The notes: generated by a model from the sequence alone, not told the origin. 64,000 nt of DNA from Pseudomonas sp. SJZ079 (GCF_007993865.1 NZ_VIUH01000004.1:186001-250000), one strand, 5' to 3'; counted from the first letter of the stretch, positions 26,703 to 40,442 are shown. A program made the numbers and translations.

Positions 26703-27608
26703 ATGACCCGTACAGCCCGTGTACCCGACCCCTCCTTCGAGTTGATGGATGATCACGAAGGCCACTCGCTGATCTATCGTCAGCATGGCTTTCCCTGCCC
26801 GCTGGTACGTTGGCATTTCCACAAGGAGTACGAGCTGCACCTGATCACGGCCAGCTCGGGCAAGGTGTTTATCGGTGACTACATTGGCAATTTTTCCCCC
26901 GATAGCCTGTTCCTTACCGGGCCCAACCTGCCGCACAACTGGATCAGCCAGGCCGCCGAGGGCGAGGAATTCGCCGAGCGCGACATGCTGGTCAATTTCA
27001 CCGACAAGGTACTGGACCGCGGCATCGCGGTGTTCGACGAGCTGAAAAGCCTGGCACCGTTGCTGGCGCGGGCGCAGTTCGGCATCGAGTTCCGCGATCC
27101 GCGCTGCATCCGCGAGGCGCGGCAGCTGCTGCAGAAGATCGCCGACTCCCAGGGCGCCACCCGCCTCGGCCACTTCTTCATCCTCCTCGAACTGCTGGCC
27201 GCCAGCGAGGACTACCAGCTGCTCTCCGGCCGGCTCCCCACGCAACCGGCTGATGAACTGCATGTCGACCGCATCAACCGCGCGGTGGACTACATCTTCC
27301 AACGCTATGCTCAGGACCTGAGCCAGGAAGAGGTAGCGGAGTATTTGGGCATGACCCCGACCTACTTCTCACGCTTCTTCAAGCACGCCACCGGGCGCGG
27401 CTTCGTCGAGTTCGTCAATCGCCTGCGGGTGAGCAAATCCTGCGAGCTGTTGAGCAAGAGCGACATGCCAGTGACCGATATCTGCTTCGAGTCCGGCTTC
27501 AGCAATATTTCCAACTTCAACCGACGCTTCCATGCGCTCAAGGGCATGACGCCCTCCGACTACCGCAAGCAGGTGGCGCAGCGGTTGACCGAGCAAAACC
27601 TGTACTGA
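26703..27608 (+). CDS. mtlR: AraC-family activator of the mannitol operon
   Basis: A 301-residue AraC/XylS regulator. The N-terminal cupin-like sensing half (about 20-180; FPCPLVRWHFHKEYELHLI, FLTGPNLPHNW) precedes two helix-turn-helix segments at the C-terminus (SQEEVAEYLGMTPTYFSRFFKHATG; VTDICFESGFSNISNFNRRFHALKGMTPSDYRKQ). It is the known type of regulator for Pseudomonas mannitol, sorbitol and arabitol use and lies just upstream of mtlE in the same orientation. The ATG at 26703 lacks a strong ribosome site. A short palindrome follows the gene. Confidence 0.9.
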   Translation: MTRTARVPDPSFELMDDHEGHSLIYRQHGFPCPLVRWHFHKEYELHLITASSGKVFIGDYIGNFSPDSLFLTGPNLPHNWISQAAEGEEFAERDMLVNFTDKVLDRGIAVFDELKSLAPLLARAQFGIEFRDPRCIREARQLLQKIADSQGATRLGHFFILLELLAASEDYQLLSGRLPTQPADELHVDRINRAVDYIFQRYAQDLSQEEVAEYLGMTPTYFSRFFKHATGRGFVEFVNRLRVSKSCELLSKSDMPVTDICFESGFSNISNFNRRFHALKGMTPSDYRKQVAQRLTEQNLY

Positions 27609-27672
27609 TTTGCCGGTGAGCTCGCTGGATTTGCCCGATTTTATTGACCTGCAGCAGGATTTTCTGGGTTTC

Positions 27673-27690
27673 GCACTGATTATTCAGTGC
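27673..27690. promoter_or_regulatory. Palindrome between mtlR and mtlE
   Basis: A perfect inverted repeat GCACTGA-TTAT-TCAGTGC, followed by AAAAA, lies about 130 bp before mtlE. It may be a weak terminator of mtlR or part of an operator region. The 214-bp gap (27609-27822) otherwise holds only the expected mtlE promoter. Confidence 0.45.
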
Positions 27691-27822
27691 AAAAACGTAT
27701 CGGTTTAGGTGCAGCCAAGGATTTGTTCGAGGCTGACTCTGGGGGTGTAATGCAGGTCGACTAATACAAAAACAATATCGATCTCCGGTCGCTGTAGCGA
27801 CGCAGGAGAGGAGTTCAAAACA

Positions 27823-29133
<1,311 letters not shown>

Positions 29134-29225
29134 CCCACCTCTCATAGGCCGTCCAGGCACCGCGCATACAGCCCTGAATGCCGGTGTCCGACCGTCTGTT
29201 CTTGCCGAATCAACACGGAGTCGCC

Positions 29226-30155
29226 ATGACTACTTCGACCCTCGACACGCACCTGAAAAGTGCGCCCGCGACTGCCGGCGGTAAGCGCCGCCCGCTCAAG
29301 CCTGGCTGGTTTCTGGTCAGCCCCTCAGTGGCCCTGCTGCTGCTGTGGATGATCATCCCCCTGGGCATGACCATCTATTTCTCGCTGATTCGTTACAACC
29401 TGCTGTACCCCGGCGAGAACCAGTTCGTCGGTCTGGAGAACTTCGAATACTTCCTCACCGACGCCGGCTTTATGCCGGGTGCGCTCAATACCCTGACCCT
29501 GGTCGGCAGCGTGCTGCTGATCAGCGTGGTGTTCGGCGTGCTGATCGCCGCGCTGCTGGAAGCCTGTGAGTTCTGGGGCCGGGGCATCGTGCGGGTGCTG
29601 CTGATTTCGCCCTTCTTCATCATGCCGACGGTCAGTGCGCTGGTGTGGAAGAACCTGATCTTCCATCCGGTCTCCGGGATCCTCGCCGCCATCTGGAAGT
29701 TCTTCGGCGCGCAACCGGTGGACTGGCTGGCGCAGCATCCGTTGCTGTCGATCATCTTCATCGTGTCCTGGCAGTGGCTGCCGTTCGCCATCCTGATCCT
29801 GATGACCGCCATGCAGTCGCTGGATCAGGATCAGAAGGAGGCCGCGCGCCTCGATGGTGCCGGGCCCATCGCGATCTTCTGGCACCTGACCCTGCCGCAC
29901 CTGGCCCGGCCGATCGCCGTGGTGGTGATGATCGAGACGATCTTCCTGCTCTCGGTGTTCGCCGAAATCTTCACCACCACCAGCGGCGGCCCCGGTTTCG
30001 AGTCCACTAACCTGGCCTACCTGATCTACAACCATGCGCTGCTGCAATTCGACGTCGGCATGGCATCCGCTGGCGGGTTGATCGCGGTGGTCATCGCCAA
30101 CCTCGCGGCGATCGTGCTGATCCGAATGATCGGCAAGAACCTCACCAACCAGTAA
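29226..30155 (+). CDS. mtlF: Mannitol/polyol ABC transporter permease 1
   Basis: A 309-residue inner-membrane permease with six predicted helices. The EAA loop (KEAARLDGAGPIAIFWHLTLPHL) contacts the ATPase MtlK, and the N-terminal helix starts GWFLVSPSVALLLLWMI. The ATG 29226 (MTTSTLDTHL) is used, with GGAG 6 nt before it; an in-frame start at 29178 lacks a ribosome site. It pairs with mtlG, 13 bp downstream. Confidence 0.93.
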   Translation: MTTSTLDTHLKSAPATAGGKRRPLKPGWFLVSPSVALLLLWMIIPLGMTIYFSLIRYNLLYPGENQFVGLENFEYFLTDAGFMPGALNTLTLVGSVLLISVVFGVLIAALLEACEFWGRGIVRVLLISPFFIMPTVSALVWKNLIFHPVSGILAAIWKFFGAQPVDWLAQHPLLSIIFIVSWQWLPFAILILMTAMQSLDQDQKEAARLDGAGPIAIFWHLTLPHLARPIAVVVMIETIFLLSVFAEIFTTTSGGPGFESTNLAYLIYNHALLQFDVGMASAGGLIAVVIANLAAIVLIRMIGKNLTNQ

Positions 30156-30168
30156 TGAGGCTTTGATC

Positions 30169-31002
30169 ATGCTCACGCTTAAACAATCCCGTCGCCTGCA
30201 GAGTGTGCTGGTCGGCACTTCATCCTGGGCTATCGCAGCGCTGATTTTCTTCCCGATCCTGTGGATGATCCTCACCAGCTTCAAGACCGAGATCGATGCG
30301 TTCGCCACGCCGCCGCAGTTCTTCTTCACGCCGACGCTGGAGAACTACCTGCTGATCAATGAGCGCAGTGATTACTTCAGCTTCGCCTGGAATTCGCTGC
30401 TGATTTCCTCCGTGGCGACCCTGCTGTGCATGCTTATCGCGGTGCCAGCGGCTTACTCCATGGCGTTCTTCGAGAGCCGCCACACCAAGCGCACGCTGCT
30501 GTGGATGCTGTCGACCAAGATGCTGCCACCGGTGGGCGTGCTGATGCCGATCTACCTGATCTGCCAGAACCTGGGCCTGCTCGATTCACGCATTGCGCTG
30601 ATCGTCATCTACACCCTGATCAACCTGCCGATCGTGGTCTGGATGATTTACACCTACTTCAAGGACATCCCCGTCGACATCCTTGAAGCCGCACGCCTGG
30701 ACGGCGCCACCACCCTGCAGGAGATCGGTCGCGTGCTGCTGCCGATCGCCCGCGGCGGCCTGGCCTCGACCATGTTGCTGTCGTTGATCCTGTGCTGGAA
30801 CGAGGCGTTCTGGTCGCTCAACCTGACCTCCTCGGCCGCCGCCCCGCTCACCGCGCTGGTCGCGTCCTACTCCAGTCCAGAAGGCCTGTTCTGGGCCAAG
30901 CTCTCGGCGGTTTCGACCCTGGCTTGTGCGCCCATCCTGATCTTCGGCTGGATCAGCCAAAAACAACTCGTACGCGGCCTGTCCTTCGGCGCAGTCAAGT
31001 AA
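30169..31002 (+). CDS. mtlG: Mannitol/polyol ABC transporter permease 2
   Basis: A 277-residue partner permease of the MalG/carbohydrate type. The EAA loop (DILEAARLDGATTLQEIGRVLLP) and TMLPPVGVLMPIYLICQNLGLLDS are family features. The ATG at 30169 (MLTLKQSRRL) has GAGG 8 nt upstream; a TTG at 30163 would add only two residues. It forms the heterodimeric channel with MtlF. It is 15 bp before mtlK. Confidence 0.93.
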   Translation: MLTLKQSRRLQSVLVGTSSWAIAALIFFPILWMILTSFKTEIDAFATPPQFFFTPTLENYLLINERSDYFSFAWNSLLISSVATLLCMLIAVPAAYSMAFFESRHTKRTLLWMLSTKMLPPVGVLMPIYLICQNLGLLDSRIALIVIYTLINLPIVVWMIYTYFKDIPVDILEAARLDGATTLQEIGRVLLPIARGGLASTMLLSLILCWNEAFWSLNLTSSAAAPLTALVASYSSPEGLFWAKLSAVSTLACAPILIFGWISQKQLVRGLSFGAVK

Positions 31003-31017
31003 CAAGAGGATTTTCCC

Positions 31018-32121
<1,104 letters not shown>

Positions 32122-32153
32122 GGCCGCCCGTGAGACCCGCTTAGGAAGCTCAG

Positions 32154-33626
32154 ATGAAACTCAATCGCCAGCATCTCGAACAGCTGGCGGCGCCTATCGC
32201 GCTGCCCGCCTACCGTGCCGATACGACCCAGCAGGGCATCGCCCACATCGGCGTCGGCGGCTTCCACCGCGCCCATGAAGCGATCTACACCGAGGCCCTG
32301 ATGAACCAGGGCGAAGCCCTCGACTGGAGCATCTGCGGCGTCGGCCTGCGCGGCGCGGATCGCGCCATGCGCGATGCCCTGGCCGGGCAGGATTACCTCT
32401 ACACCCTGGTCGAGCTGGGCGACGACGTGCGCAACGCGGTGCAAGTGGTTGGCGCCATCAGTGGCATGCTGCTGGCCGAGGATTCGCCGCAGGCGCTGAT
32501 CGACAAACTGGCCGATCCGGCGATCCGCATCGTCTCGCTGACCATCACCGAAGGCGGCTACTGCATGGACGACAGCAGCGGCGAGTTTCTCGCCGAGCTG
32601 CCCGACATCCAGCACGACCTGGCCCATCCCGAGGCCCCGCGCAGCGTCTTCGGCTTTCTCTGCGCGGCCTTGGCCAAGCGTCGCGCCGTCGGCACCCCGG
32701 CCTTTACCCTGATGTCCTGCGATAACCTGCCGCACAACGGTGCGGTGACGCGCAAGGCGCTGCTCAGCTTCGCCGGTCTGGCTGACCCCGAGCTGGCAGC
32801 CTGGATCGAGGCCAACGTCAGTTTCCCCAATGCCATGGTCGACCGCATCACCCCCATGACCAGTGACGCGCACCGCCGGCAACTGGCCGAGCGCCACGGC
32901 ATCGAGGACGCCTGGCCGGTGGTCTGCGAGCCCTTCGTGCAGTGGGTGCTGGAGGACAAGTTCGTCAACGGTCGGCCGGCCTGGGAAAAGGTCGGGGTGC
33001 AGTTCACCGACGACGTTACGCCCTACGAAGAGATGAAGATCAAGCTGCTCAACGGCAGCCATCTGGCGCTGACCTACCTGGGCTTTCTCAAGGGTTATCG
33101 CTTCGCGCACGAGACCATGAACGATCCGTTGTTGCGGCGTTTCGTGCGGACCTTCATGGACCTGGATGTCACCCCGCAACTGGCGCCGGTGCCGGGCATC
33201 GACCTGGATGTGTACAAGGACACGCTGATCGAGCGTTTCTCCAACCAGGCCATCGCCGATCAACTGGAGCGGATCTGCTCCGATGGTTCGTCGAAGCTGC
33301 CCAAGTTCATCGTGCCGACCCTCAACCGGCTGATCGCCGACGGCCAGCCGCTCGAGCGCGTCGCGCTGGTGGTAGCGGCCTGGGCGCTGTACCTCGAAGG
33401 CGTCGATGAGCGTGGTGAGCGCTTCAACATCGTCGACCCGCGTGCAGACTATTGCCAGGCGCTGGTCGCCGAGCGTGAGCAGATCAGCGTCAAGCTGCTG
33501 GGGGCCGAGGCGATCTTCGGCACGGCGATCCCACAGTCGGCGGCGTTCGTCGCGGCCTTCCAGCGCAACCTCGACAGCCTGCGCAGCCAGGGCGTGAGCG
33601 CCACCCTGCAAACCCTGCTCGGTTAA
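32154..33626 (+). CDS. mtlD: Mannitol 2-dehydrogenase
   Basis: A 490-residue polyol-specific long-chain dehydrogenase that oxidises D-mannitol (and often D-arabitol or sorbitol) to the ketose with NAD+. The nucleotide-binding loop is GVGGFHRAHEAIYTE. The catalytic set K295, N300 and H303 (in MKIKLLNGSH) falls at the same numbers as in the well-studied P. fluorescens enzyme. Product fructose or xylulose would feed MtlZ or MtlY. AGGAAG precedes the ATG. The gap after it contains a 14-codon reading frame. Confidence 0.95.
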   Translation: MKLNRQHLEQLAAPIALPAYRADTTQQGIAHIGVGGFHRAHEAIYTEALMNQGEALDWSICGVGLRGADRAMRDALAGQDYLYTLVELGDDVRNAVQVVGAISGMLLAEDSPQALIDKLADPAIRIVSLTITEGGYCMDDSSGEFLAELPDIQHDLAHPEAPRSVFGFLCAALAKRRAVGTPAFTLMSCDNLPHNGAVTRKALLSFAGLADPELAAWIEANVSFPNAMVDRITPMTSDAHRRQLAERHGIEDAWPVVCEPFVQWVLEDKFVNGRPAWEKVGVQFTDDVTPYEEMKIKLLNGSHLALTYLGFLKGYRFAHETMNDPLLRRFVRTFMDLDVTPQLAPVPGIDLDVYKDTLIERFSNQAIADQLERICSDGSSKLPKFIVPTLNRLIADGQPLERVALVVAAWALYLEGVDERGERFNIVDPRADYCQALVAEREQISVKLLGAEAIFGTAIPQSAAFVAAFQRNLDSLRSQGVSATLQTLLG

Positions 33627-33644
33627 GCCACCAGGAGCCCCCAT

Positions 33645-33689
33645 ATGTCCAGCCTGCTCGAACAACTGAAAGTGCAGAGCCTGGGCTGA
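33645..33689 (+). other. 14-codon open reading frame with good ribosome site
   Basis: ATG 33645 to TGA 33687-33689 encodes MSSLLEQLKVQSLG, preceded by AGGAG at about 8 nt. It lies in the 83-bp gap between mtlD and the xylulokinase gene, whose own start has only a weak ribosome site. It could be a leader peptide, a translational relay, or a remnant of a deleted gene; chance is possible. Confidence 0.3.
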
Positions 33690-33709
33690 ATTCACGGGAT
33701 CAGACGCGT

Positions 33710-35194
33710 ATGTTTCTAGGCATCGATTGCGGAACCCAGGGCACCAAGGCGCTGGTGCTGGACGCCGACAGCGGCCGGGTACTCGGCGAAGGCAGTGCCG
33801 CGCACCGGCTGATCAGCGCGGCTAACGGCAAGCGCGAGCAGCAGCCGGCCGATTGGCTGCTGGCGTTCGAGCAGGCCACCCGCGCCGCCCTGGAGCAGGC
33901 CGGGGTGCCCGGCAGCGCCATTCTCGCGGTCGGCGTATCCGGTCAACAGCACGGCCTGGTGTTGCTCGATGAGCACGGCGAGGTGCTGCGGCCGGCCAAG
34001 TTGTGGTGCGATACCGAATCGACGCCGCAGAATCGGCGCCTGCTCGACTACCTCGGCGGCGAGGCGGGTTCGCTGGAGCGTCTGGGCGTGGCCATTGCGC
34101 CTGGTTACACGGTGTCCAAACTGCTCTGGACCCAGGAGCAGCACCCTGACGTCTTCGCGCGCATCGCCCATATCCTGCTGCCCCACGACTACCTCAACTA
34201 CTGGCTGAGCGGCCGTTACTGCAGCGAGTATGGCGATGCTTCCGGCACCGGCTATTTCGATGTGCGTCGGCGCCGCTGGGATAGCGCCTTGCTCGAGCAT
34301 ATCGATCCGTCGGGGCGCTTGGTGGCGGCCCTACCGGAGCTCATCGAGTCAGGTCGCTGCCTCGGCCCGCTGCGCCCGCAAGTCGCCCAGCGCCTGGGGC
34401 TCAACCCGCGTGCGCTGGTGGCCAGCGGCGGTGGTGACAACATGATGGGGGCCATCGGCACCGGCAACATTCGCCCCGGTGCGATCACCATGAGCCTGGG
34501 CACATCCGGCACCCTGTACGCCTATGCCGAGCAGCCGCAGGTCAGCCCGCAGCCGCAGGTCGCCAGTTTCTGCTCGTCCTCCGGCGGCTGGCTGCCGTTG
34601 ATCTGCACCATGAACCTGACCAACGCCACGGGCGCCATCCAGCAACTGCTGGACCTGGACCTGGCCAGCTTCGGCGCCCTGGTGGCACAAGCGCCGATCG
34701 GCGCCGAGGGGGTACTGATGTTGCCGTTCCTCAATGGCGAACGGGTGCCGCCATTGCCGAATGCCAGCGCCAGCCTGTTCGGCATGACCAGCGACAACCT
34801 GACCCGCGCCAACCTCTGCCGGGCGGTGGTCGAGGGCACCAGCTTCGGCCTGCGCTATGGCCTCGATCTGTTGCGCGCCAGCGGTATCGAATGCCGCAGC
34901 ATCCGCTTGATCGGTGGCGGCGCCAATAGTCCGATCTGGCGACAGATCGTCGCCGACATCATGGCCACCCCGCTGGTCTGTCCGCGGCATAGCGAGGCGG
35001 CGGCGCTCGGTGCGGCGATTCAGGCGGCCTGGAGCCTGGCGCGTGAACAGGGGCGCAGCACCAGCCTGGACGAGTTGTGTGCGACCTGCGTCAGCCTCGA
35101 TGAGAGCCGCGCAACCGAGCCGGACCCTGAGCGCAGTGCGCGCTACGAGCTGGTGTACCAGCGCTATCGCGAGCAGGTGCAACAGCTGCAATAA
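33710..35194 (+). CDS. mtlY: Xylulokinase
   Basis: A 494-residue FGGY-family kinase that phosphorylates D-xylulose to xylulose 5-phosphate. The N-terminal phosphate loop is GIDCGTQGTKALVLD; the first FGGY signature region appears as LPHDYLNYWLSGRY and the ATP-binding half as GGGANSPIWRQIVADI. It handles the product of arabitol (or xylitol) oxidation by MtlD. In P. fluorescens the gene is named mtlY; xylB is the general name. It is followed by the fructokinase gene after 91 bp. Confidence 0.92.
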   Translation: MFLGIDCGTQGTKALVLDADSGRVLGEGSAAHRLISAANGKREQQPADWLLAFEQATRAALEQAGVPGSAILAVGVSGQQHGLVLLDEHGEVLRPAKLWCDTESTPQNRRLLDYLGGEAGSLERLGVAIAPGYTVSKLLWTQEQHPDVFARIAHILLPHDYLNYWLSGRYCSEYGDASGTGYFDVRRRRWDSALLEHIDPSGRLVAALPELIESGRCLGPLRPQVAQRLGLNPRALVASGGGDNMMGAIGTGNIRPGAITMSLGTSGTLYAYAEQPQVSPQPQVASFCSSSGGWLPLICTMNLTNATGAIQQLLDLDLASFGALVAQAPIGAEGVLMLPFLNGERVPPLPNASASLFGMTSDNLTRANLCRAVVEGTSFGLRYGLDLLRASGIECRSIRLIGGGANSPIWRQIVADIMATPLVCPRHSEAAALGAAIQAAWSLAREQGRSTSLDELCATCVSLDESRATEPDPERSARYELVYQRYREQVQQLQ

Positions 35195-35285
35195 ATGCCC
35201 GGCGGCGGGTCTGCCAGCCAGACGCGCCACGCCGAACCCGAATGTCCTGTGCGCTGCGGCGCCTTTCCCCGATGCGGAGACGGTT

Positions 35286-36227
35286 ATGTATCTAGTGTGT
35301 GGTGAAGCCCTGTTCGATGTCTTCAGCCTGGAGGCCGGCGCGCGCAGCAGTCAGCTGGATTTGCAGGCGATTGCTGGCGGCTCGCCGTTCAATGTCGCGG
35401 TCGGTTTGCGCCGTCTGGGCATCGACTCGGCCCTGTTCGCCGGGATATCCAGCGACTTCCTCGGTGCCCGGCTGCGCCGGGTGTTGCAGGAGGAAGGGGT
35501 GAGCGAGCGCTACCTGGTCGACAGCGACGCGCCAACCACCCTGGCGATGGTCGCGGTCGACACCCAGGGCGTGCCGCACTACAGCTTTCGCGGCGAGGGC
35601 TGCGCCGATCGGCAGCTGCGCACTGAGCATCTGCCGGCACTCGATATGCGGGTGCGCGGCATCCATGTCGGCTCTTACTCCCTGGTGGTGACGCCCATCG
35701 CCGATACCCTGTTCGAACTGGTGCGGCGCGAGGGCGATCAGCGCCTGATCAGCCTCGATCCCAACGTGCGCCTCGGGGTCGAGCCCAGCATCGAGCTGTG
35801 GCGCCAGCGCATCGAGGCCTTCGCCGCCCAGGCGCACCTGATCAAGGTCAGCGAGGAAGACCTGGCGCTGCTCTACCCGCAGCGCAAGCCCGAGGAGGTC
35901 GTCAGCCAGTGGCTCGCTCAGCGTTGTCAGCTGGTGTTCCTCACCCACGGCAGCGACGGTGCCAGCGTGCACAGCCGCCAGCACGGGCATTGGTCGGTGC
36001 CGGCGCAGGCGGTGCAGACCCGCGATACCGTCGGCGCCGGTGACACCTTCCAGGCCGCGCTGCTCGCCTACCTGAGCCGGCATGGGCTGGATAGCCCGGC
36101 GGCGCTGGCCGAGCTGTCCCGCGGGCACATCGAGGCAATGCTCGGCTACGCCGTGCGCGCAGCCGCAGTGACCTGCTCGCGGGTCGGGCCGGATCTGCCC
36201 TACGCCCATGAGCTGGAACAGCCATGA
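35286..36227 (+). CDS. mtlZ: Fructokinase (PfkB family)
   Basis: A 313-residue ribokinase-fold kinase: N-terminal [15 protein letters not shown] and the C-terminal catalytic motif [16 protein letters not shown] with the base Asp in GAGD. It converts fructose from mannitol oxidation to fructose 6-phosphate. The ATG 35286 ([13 protein letters not shown]) is the family start. It overlaps nothing but is 50 bp from pgi. Named mtlZ in P. fluorescens. Confidence 0.92.
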   Translation: MYLVCGEALFDVFSLEAGARSSQLDLQAIAGGSPFNVAVGLRRLGIDSALFAGISSDFLGARLRRVLQEEGVSERYLVDSDAPTTLAMVAVDTQGVPHYSFRGEGCADRQLRTEHLPALDMRVRGIHVGSYSLVVTPIADTLFELVRREGDQRLISLDPNVRLGVEPSIELWRQRIEAFAAQAHLIKVSEEDLALLYPQRKPEEVVSQWLAQRCQLVFLTHGSDGASVHSRQHGHWSVPAQAVQTRDTVGAGDTFQAALLAYLSRHGLDSPAALAELSRGHIEAMLGYAVRAAAVTCSRVGPDLPYAHELEQP

Positions 36228-36277
36228 GCCAGGCCGCGGCCTCACCCTTTTTTGCATCCACGTCCGCAGGAGTCGTT

Positions 36278-37942
36278 ATGCAGTACCCCCAGTCACCGTT
36301 CGATGTTACCCAGTTGCCCAGTTGGCAGGCCCTCGCTGCGCACCGCGAGAGCCTTGGCAGTTTCAGCATGCGCGAGGCATTCGCCGAGCAGCCTGAGCGT
36401 TTCGACGAATTCTCCCTTAAAGACTGCGGGCTGTTCCTCGACTACTCGAAAAACCTGATCACCACCCAGACCCGCGAGTTGCTGGTCGGACTGGCGCGCG
36501 AAGCGGGTCTGGAGCGTGCGATTCACGCGCTGTACGACGGTGCGCTGGTCAACGCTTCGGAGCGTCGCCCGGCCCTGCATACGGCTCTACGCCGACCGAT
36601 TGGCGACAAGGTGCTGGTCGATGGGGTGGATGTGATGCCCGAGGTGCATCGCGTGCTCAATCAAATGACCGAGTTGGTCGGACGGGTGCATGACGGCCTG
36701 TGGCGTGGCTACAGCGAAAAGCCGATCACCGATGTGGTCAACATCGGCATCGGCGGCTCCTTCCTCGGACCGCAGCTGGTATCCGAAGCCCTCTTGCCTT
36801 TCGCCCAGCGCGGTGTGCGCTGCCATTATCTGGCCAATATCGATGGTAGCGAGTTCCACGAGCTGTCGGCCAAGCTGCGCGCGGAAACCACCCTGTTCAT
36901 TGTCTCGTCGAAAACCTTCAACACCCTGGAAACCCTGAAGAACGCCCAGGCGGCGCGCGGCTGGTACCTGGCCCAGGGCGGCACCGAGGGCGAGCTGCAC
37001 CGCCACTTCATCGCGGTGTCGAGCAATACGCCCGCGGCAGTGGCCTTCGGCATTCGTGAGGAGAACATTCTGCCGATGTGGGACTGGGTCGGTGGTCGCC
37101 ACTCGCTGTGGTCGGCGATCGGCATGCCGATTGCCATGTCGATCGGCATGTCCAACTTCAAGGAGCTGCTGTCCGGTGCCTACCGCATGGACCAGCACTT
37201 CCAGAACGCGCCGTTCGAACGCAACATGCCCGTACTGCTGGCCTTGCTGGGCATCTGGTATGGCAATTTCTGGGGCGCGCAGAGCCAGGCGATCCTGCCG
37301 TACGACCACTATTTGCGCAATATCACCAAGCACCTGCAGCAACTGGACATGGAGTCCAACGGCAAGCGCGTGCGTCAGGACGGCAGCGCCGTGGATTTCC
37401 CTACCGGCCCGGTGATCTGGGGCGGGGTCGGCTGCAATGGCCAGCACGCCTATCACCAGCTGCTGCACCAGGGCACCCAGTTGATTCCGGCGGATTTCAT
37501 CGTGCCGGTGAGCAGCTATAACCCGGTCGCCGATCACCACCAGTGGCTGTTCGCCAACTGCCTGTCGCAGAGCCAGGCATTGATGCTCGGCAAGACCCTG
37601 CATGAGGCCGAGGGGGAACTGCGTGGCCAAGGCCTGGGCGAAGACGAAGTGCAGCGCCTGGCAGCACACAAGGTGGTCCCGGGCAACCGGCCGAGCAACA
37701 CCCTGGTGATGGAACGAGTCAGTCCGCGCCGGCTCGGCGCCTTGATTGCGCTGTATGAGCACAAGGTGTTCGCCCAGAGCGTGATCTGGGGCACCAACGC
37801 CTTCGATCAGTGGGGCGTGGAACTGGGCAAGCAGCTGGGCAAGGGCGTGTATTCACGTCTGGTCGGCAGCGAGACAGGTGCCGCCGAAGATGGCTCGACC
37901 CAGGGTTTGATCGACTTCTTCCGCGGTCGTCATCGTGGCTGA
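36278..37942 (+). CDS. pgi: Glucose-6-phosphate isomerase
   Basis: A 554-residue phosphoglucose isomerase. The SIS-type core is clear: [16 protein letters not shown], then [20 protein letters not shown], and the family signature [19 protein letters not shown]. Near the C-terminus [17 protein letters not shown] is the second signature. CAGGAGT precedes ATG 36278, which starts [13 protein letters not shown]; an in-frame ATG at 36224 would overlap mtlZ and is not preferred. Placement right after fructokinase lets fructose 6-phosphate enter the Entner-Doudoroff route via glucose 6-phosphate. Most pseudomonads have a pgi elsewhere, so this may be a second copy. Confidence 0.95.
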   Translation: MQYPQSPFDVTQLPSWQALAAHRESLGSFSMREAFAEQPERFDEFSLKDCGLFLDYSKNLITTQTRELLVGLAREAGLERAIHALYDGALVNASERRPALHTALRRPIGDKVLVDGVDVMPEVHRVLNQMTELVGRVHDGLWRGYSEKPITDVVNIGIGGSFLGPQLVSEALLPFAQRGVRCHYLANIDGSEFHELSAKLRAETTLFIVSSKTFNTLETLKNAQAARGWYLAQGGTEGELHRHFIAVSSNTPAAVAFGIREENILPMWDWVGGRHSLWSAIGMPIAMSIGMSNFKELLSGAYRMDQHFQNAPFERNMPVLLALLGIWYGNFWGAQSQAILPYDHYLRNITKHLQQLDMESNGKRVRQDGSAVDFPTGPVIWGGVGCNGQHAYHQLLHQGTQLIPADFIVPVSSYNPVADHHQWLFANCLSQSQALMLGKTLHEAEGELRGQGLGEDEVQRLAAHKVVPGNRPSNTLVMERVSPRRLGALIALYEHKVFAQSVIWGTNAFDQWGVELGKQLGKGVYSRLVGSETGAAEDGSTQGLIDFFRGRHRG

Positions 37943-38009
37943 TAGGACGCCGCCAAGCCTGAAGTAAAACGCGGCCGCGTCCCCCTCAAGTCGTTACCTG
38001 TGCGCAAAG

Positions 38010-38029
38010 CCGAGCGATTCGTCGCTCGG
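38010..38029 (+). terminator. TTCG-loop hairpin after pgi
   Basis: A perfect 8-bp stem CCGAGCGA-TTCG-TCGCTCGG caps a larger stem formed by CCCCCT (37981-37986) and AGGGGGG (38032-38038). A UUCG loop is unusually stable in RNA. There is no T run, so termination, pausing or mRNA-end protection are all possible. Confidence 0.5.
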
Positions 38030-38105
38030 TAAGGGGGGCTGTGCGCCTGAATAACCCGCAACAAGCCGTCGCTTCGGCGGTTATCCGCAGCACCTCACAC
38101 AATAA

Positions 38106-39383
<1,278 letters not shown>

Positions 39384-39622
39384 TAGCCAGCTACGCTAGC
39401 GGCTAGACTGTGGCGCTTGCCTGGTGCGCCGACCACCCAGCCAGGGGCTGCCGTTGAGCATCTCCTGGCCGGGTTGTATCTGGGAGCGCGGGTGACTATT
39501 GGATGGGCGCGCGGTGACCGAAGGTTCGCGGCGTGTGTCCACTTAGGGTATGTAACAACCTGCCCAGGTCATCCACCACGCCGGGCGATTGTGATTTCCG
39601 CAGTTTTATTGAGGTTGCCAGT

Positions 39623-40336
39623 ATGGATAACGAACAGCACAGCGCCACGACCGTGCCCGAGAGCGCCGAGGAGGCGCTACAACATATCGTCGAGGGCTTT
39701 CGGCGCTTTCGCGAAGAGGTCGTGCCGCAGCAACAGGCACTGTTCAAGAAGCTCGCCCATGAACAGACGCCGCGGGCGATGTTCATCACCTGTGCCGACT
39801 CGCGCATCGTTCCCGAGCTGATCACCCAGAGTGACCCCGGCGACCTGTTCGTCGCCCGCAACGTCGGCAACGTGGTGCCGCCCTACGGGCAGATGATGGG
39901 CGGGGTGTCCACGGCCATCGAGTTCGCGGTGATGGCGCTCGGCGTGCACCACATCATCATCTGCGGGCATTCCGACTGCGGTGCGATGAAGGCGGTGCTC
40001 GACCCCGAGACCCTGAGGCGCATGCCGACAGTCAAGGCCTGGCTGCGCCATGCCGAAGTGGCCAAGACCGTAGTCGCGGACAATTGCGGCTGCGCCGATC
40101 ACACCACCCTCGGCATCCTCACCGAGGAAAACGTCGTGGCCCAACTCGACCACCTGCGCACCCACCCCTCGGTGGCCTCGCGCCTGGCCAGCGGCCAGTT
40201 GTTTATCCACGGTTGGGTGTATGACATCGAGACCGGTGACATCAAGGCCTATGACGCCGAGCAATGTACGTTCCGCCTGATCGGTAACGGCCCGCTGCCG
40301 ATGGCCACGCCCCGCGCGCGTTACCCGCACGCCTGA
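39623..40336 (+). CDS. Beta-class carbonic anhydrase
   Basis: A 237-residue beta-carbonic anhydrase that hydrates CO2 to bicarbonate. The zinc ligands are visible: CADSR (Cys and Asp) and HSDCGAM (His and Cys), with the substrate-pocket FVARNVGNVV. ATG 39623 (MDNEQHS) has GAGG 8 nt before. It sits where PA0102 does. The window also has a gamma-class gene at 21.2-21.7 kb. The 239-bp gap before it (39384-39622) has a weak hairpin after the porin and no gene. Confidence 0.93.
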   Translation: MDNEQHSATTVPESAEEALQHIVEGFRRFREEVVPQQQALFKKLAHEQTPRAMFITCADSRIVPELITQSDPGDLFVARNVGNVVPPYGQMMGGVSTAIEFAVMALGVHHIIICGHSDCGAMKAVLDPETLRRMPTVKAWLRHAEVAKTVVADNCGCADHTTLGILTEENVVAQLDHLRTHPSVASRLASGQLFIHGWVYDIETGDIKAYDAEQCTFRLIGNGPLPMATPRARYPHA

Positions 40337-40442
40337 AGCCCGGGCGACTCAGGAAGCTTCGCGCGGTTCCCGAAGGGCCTTCAGTGCAGGCCGGGTGTGC
40401 AACCCGGTCGTGCTGAACCACCCTGGGTTGGACATCCCGCGC

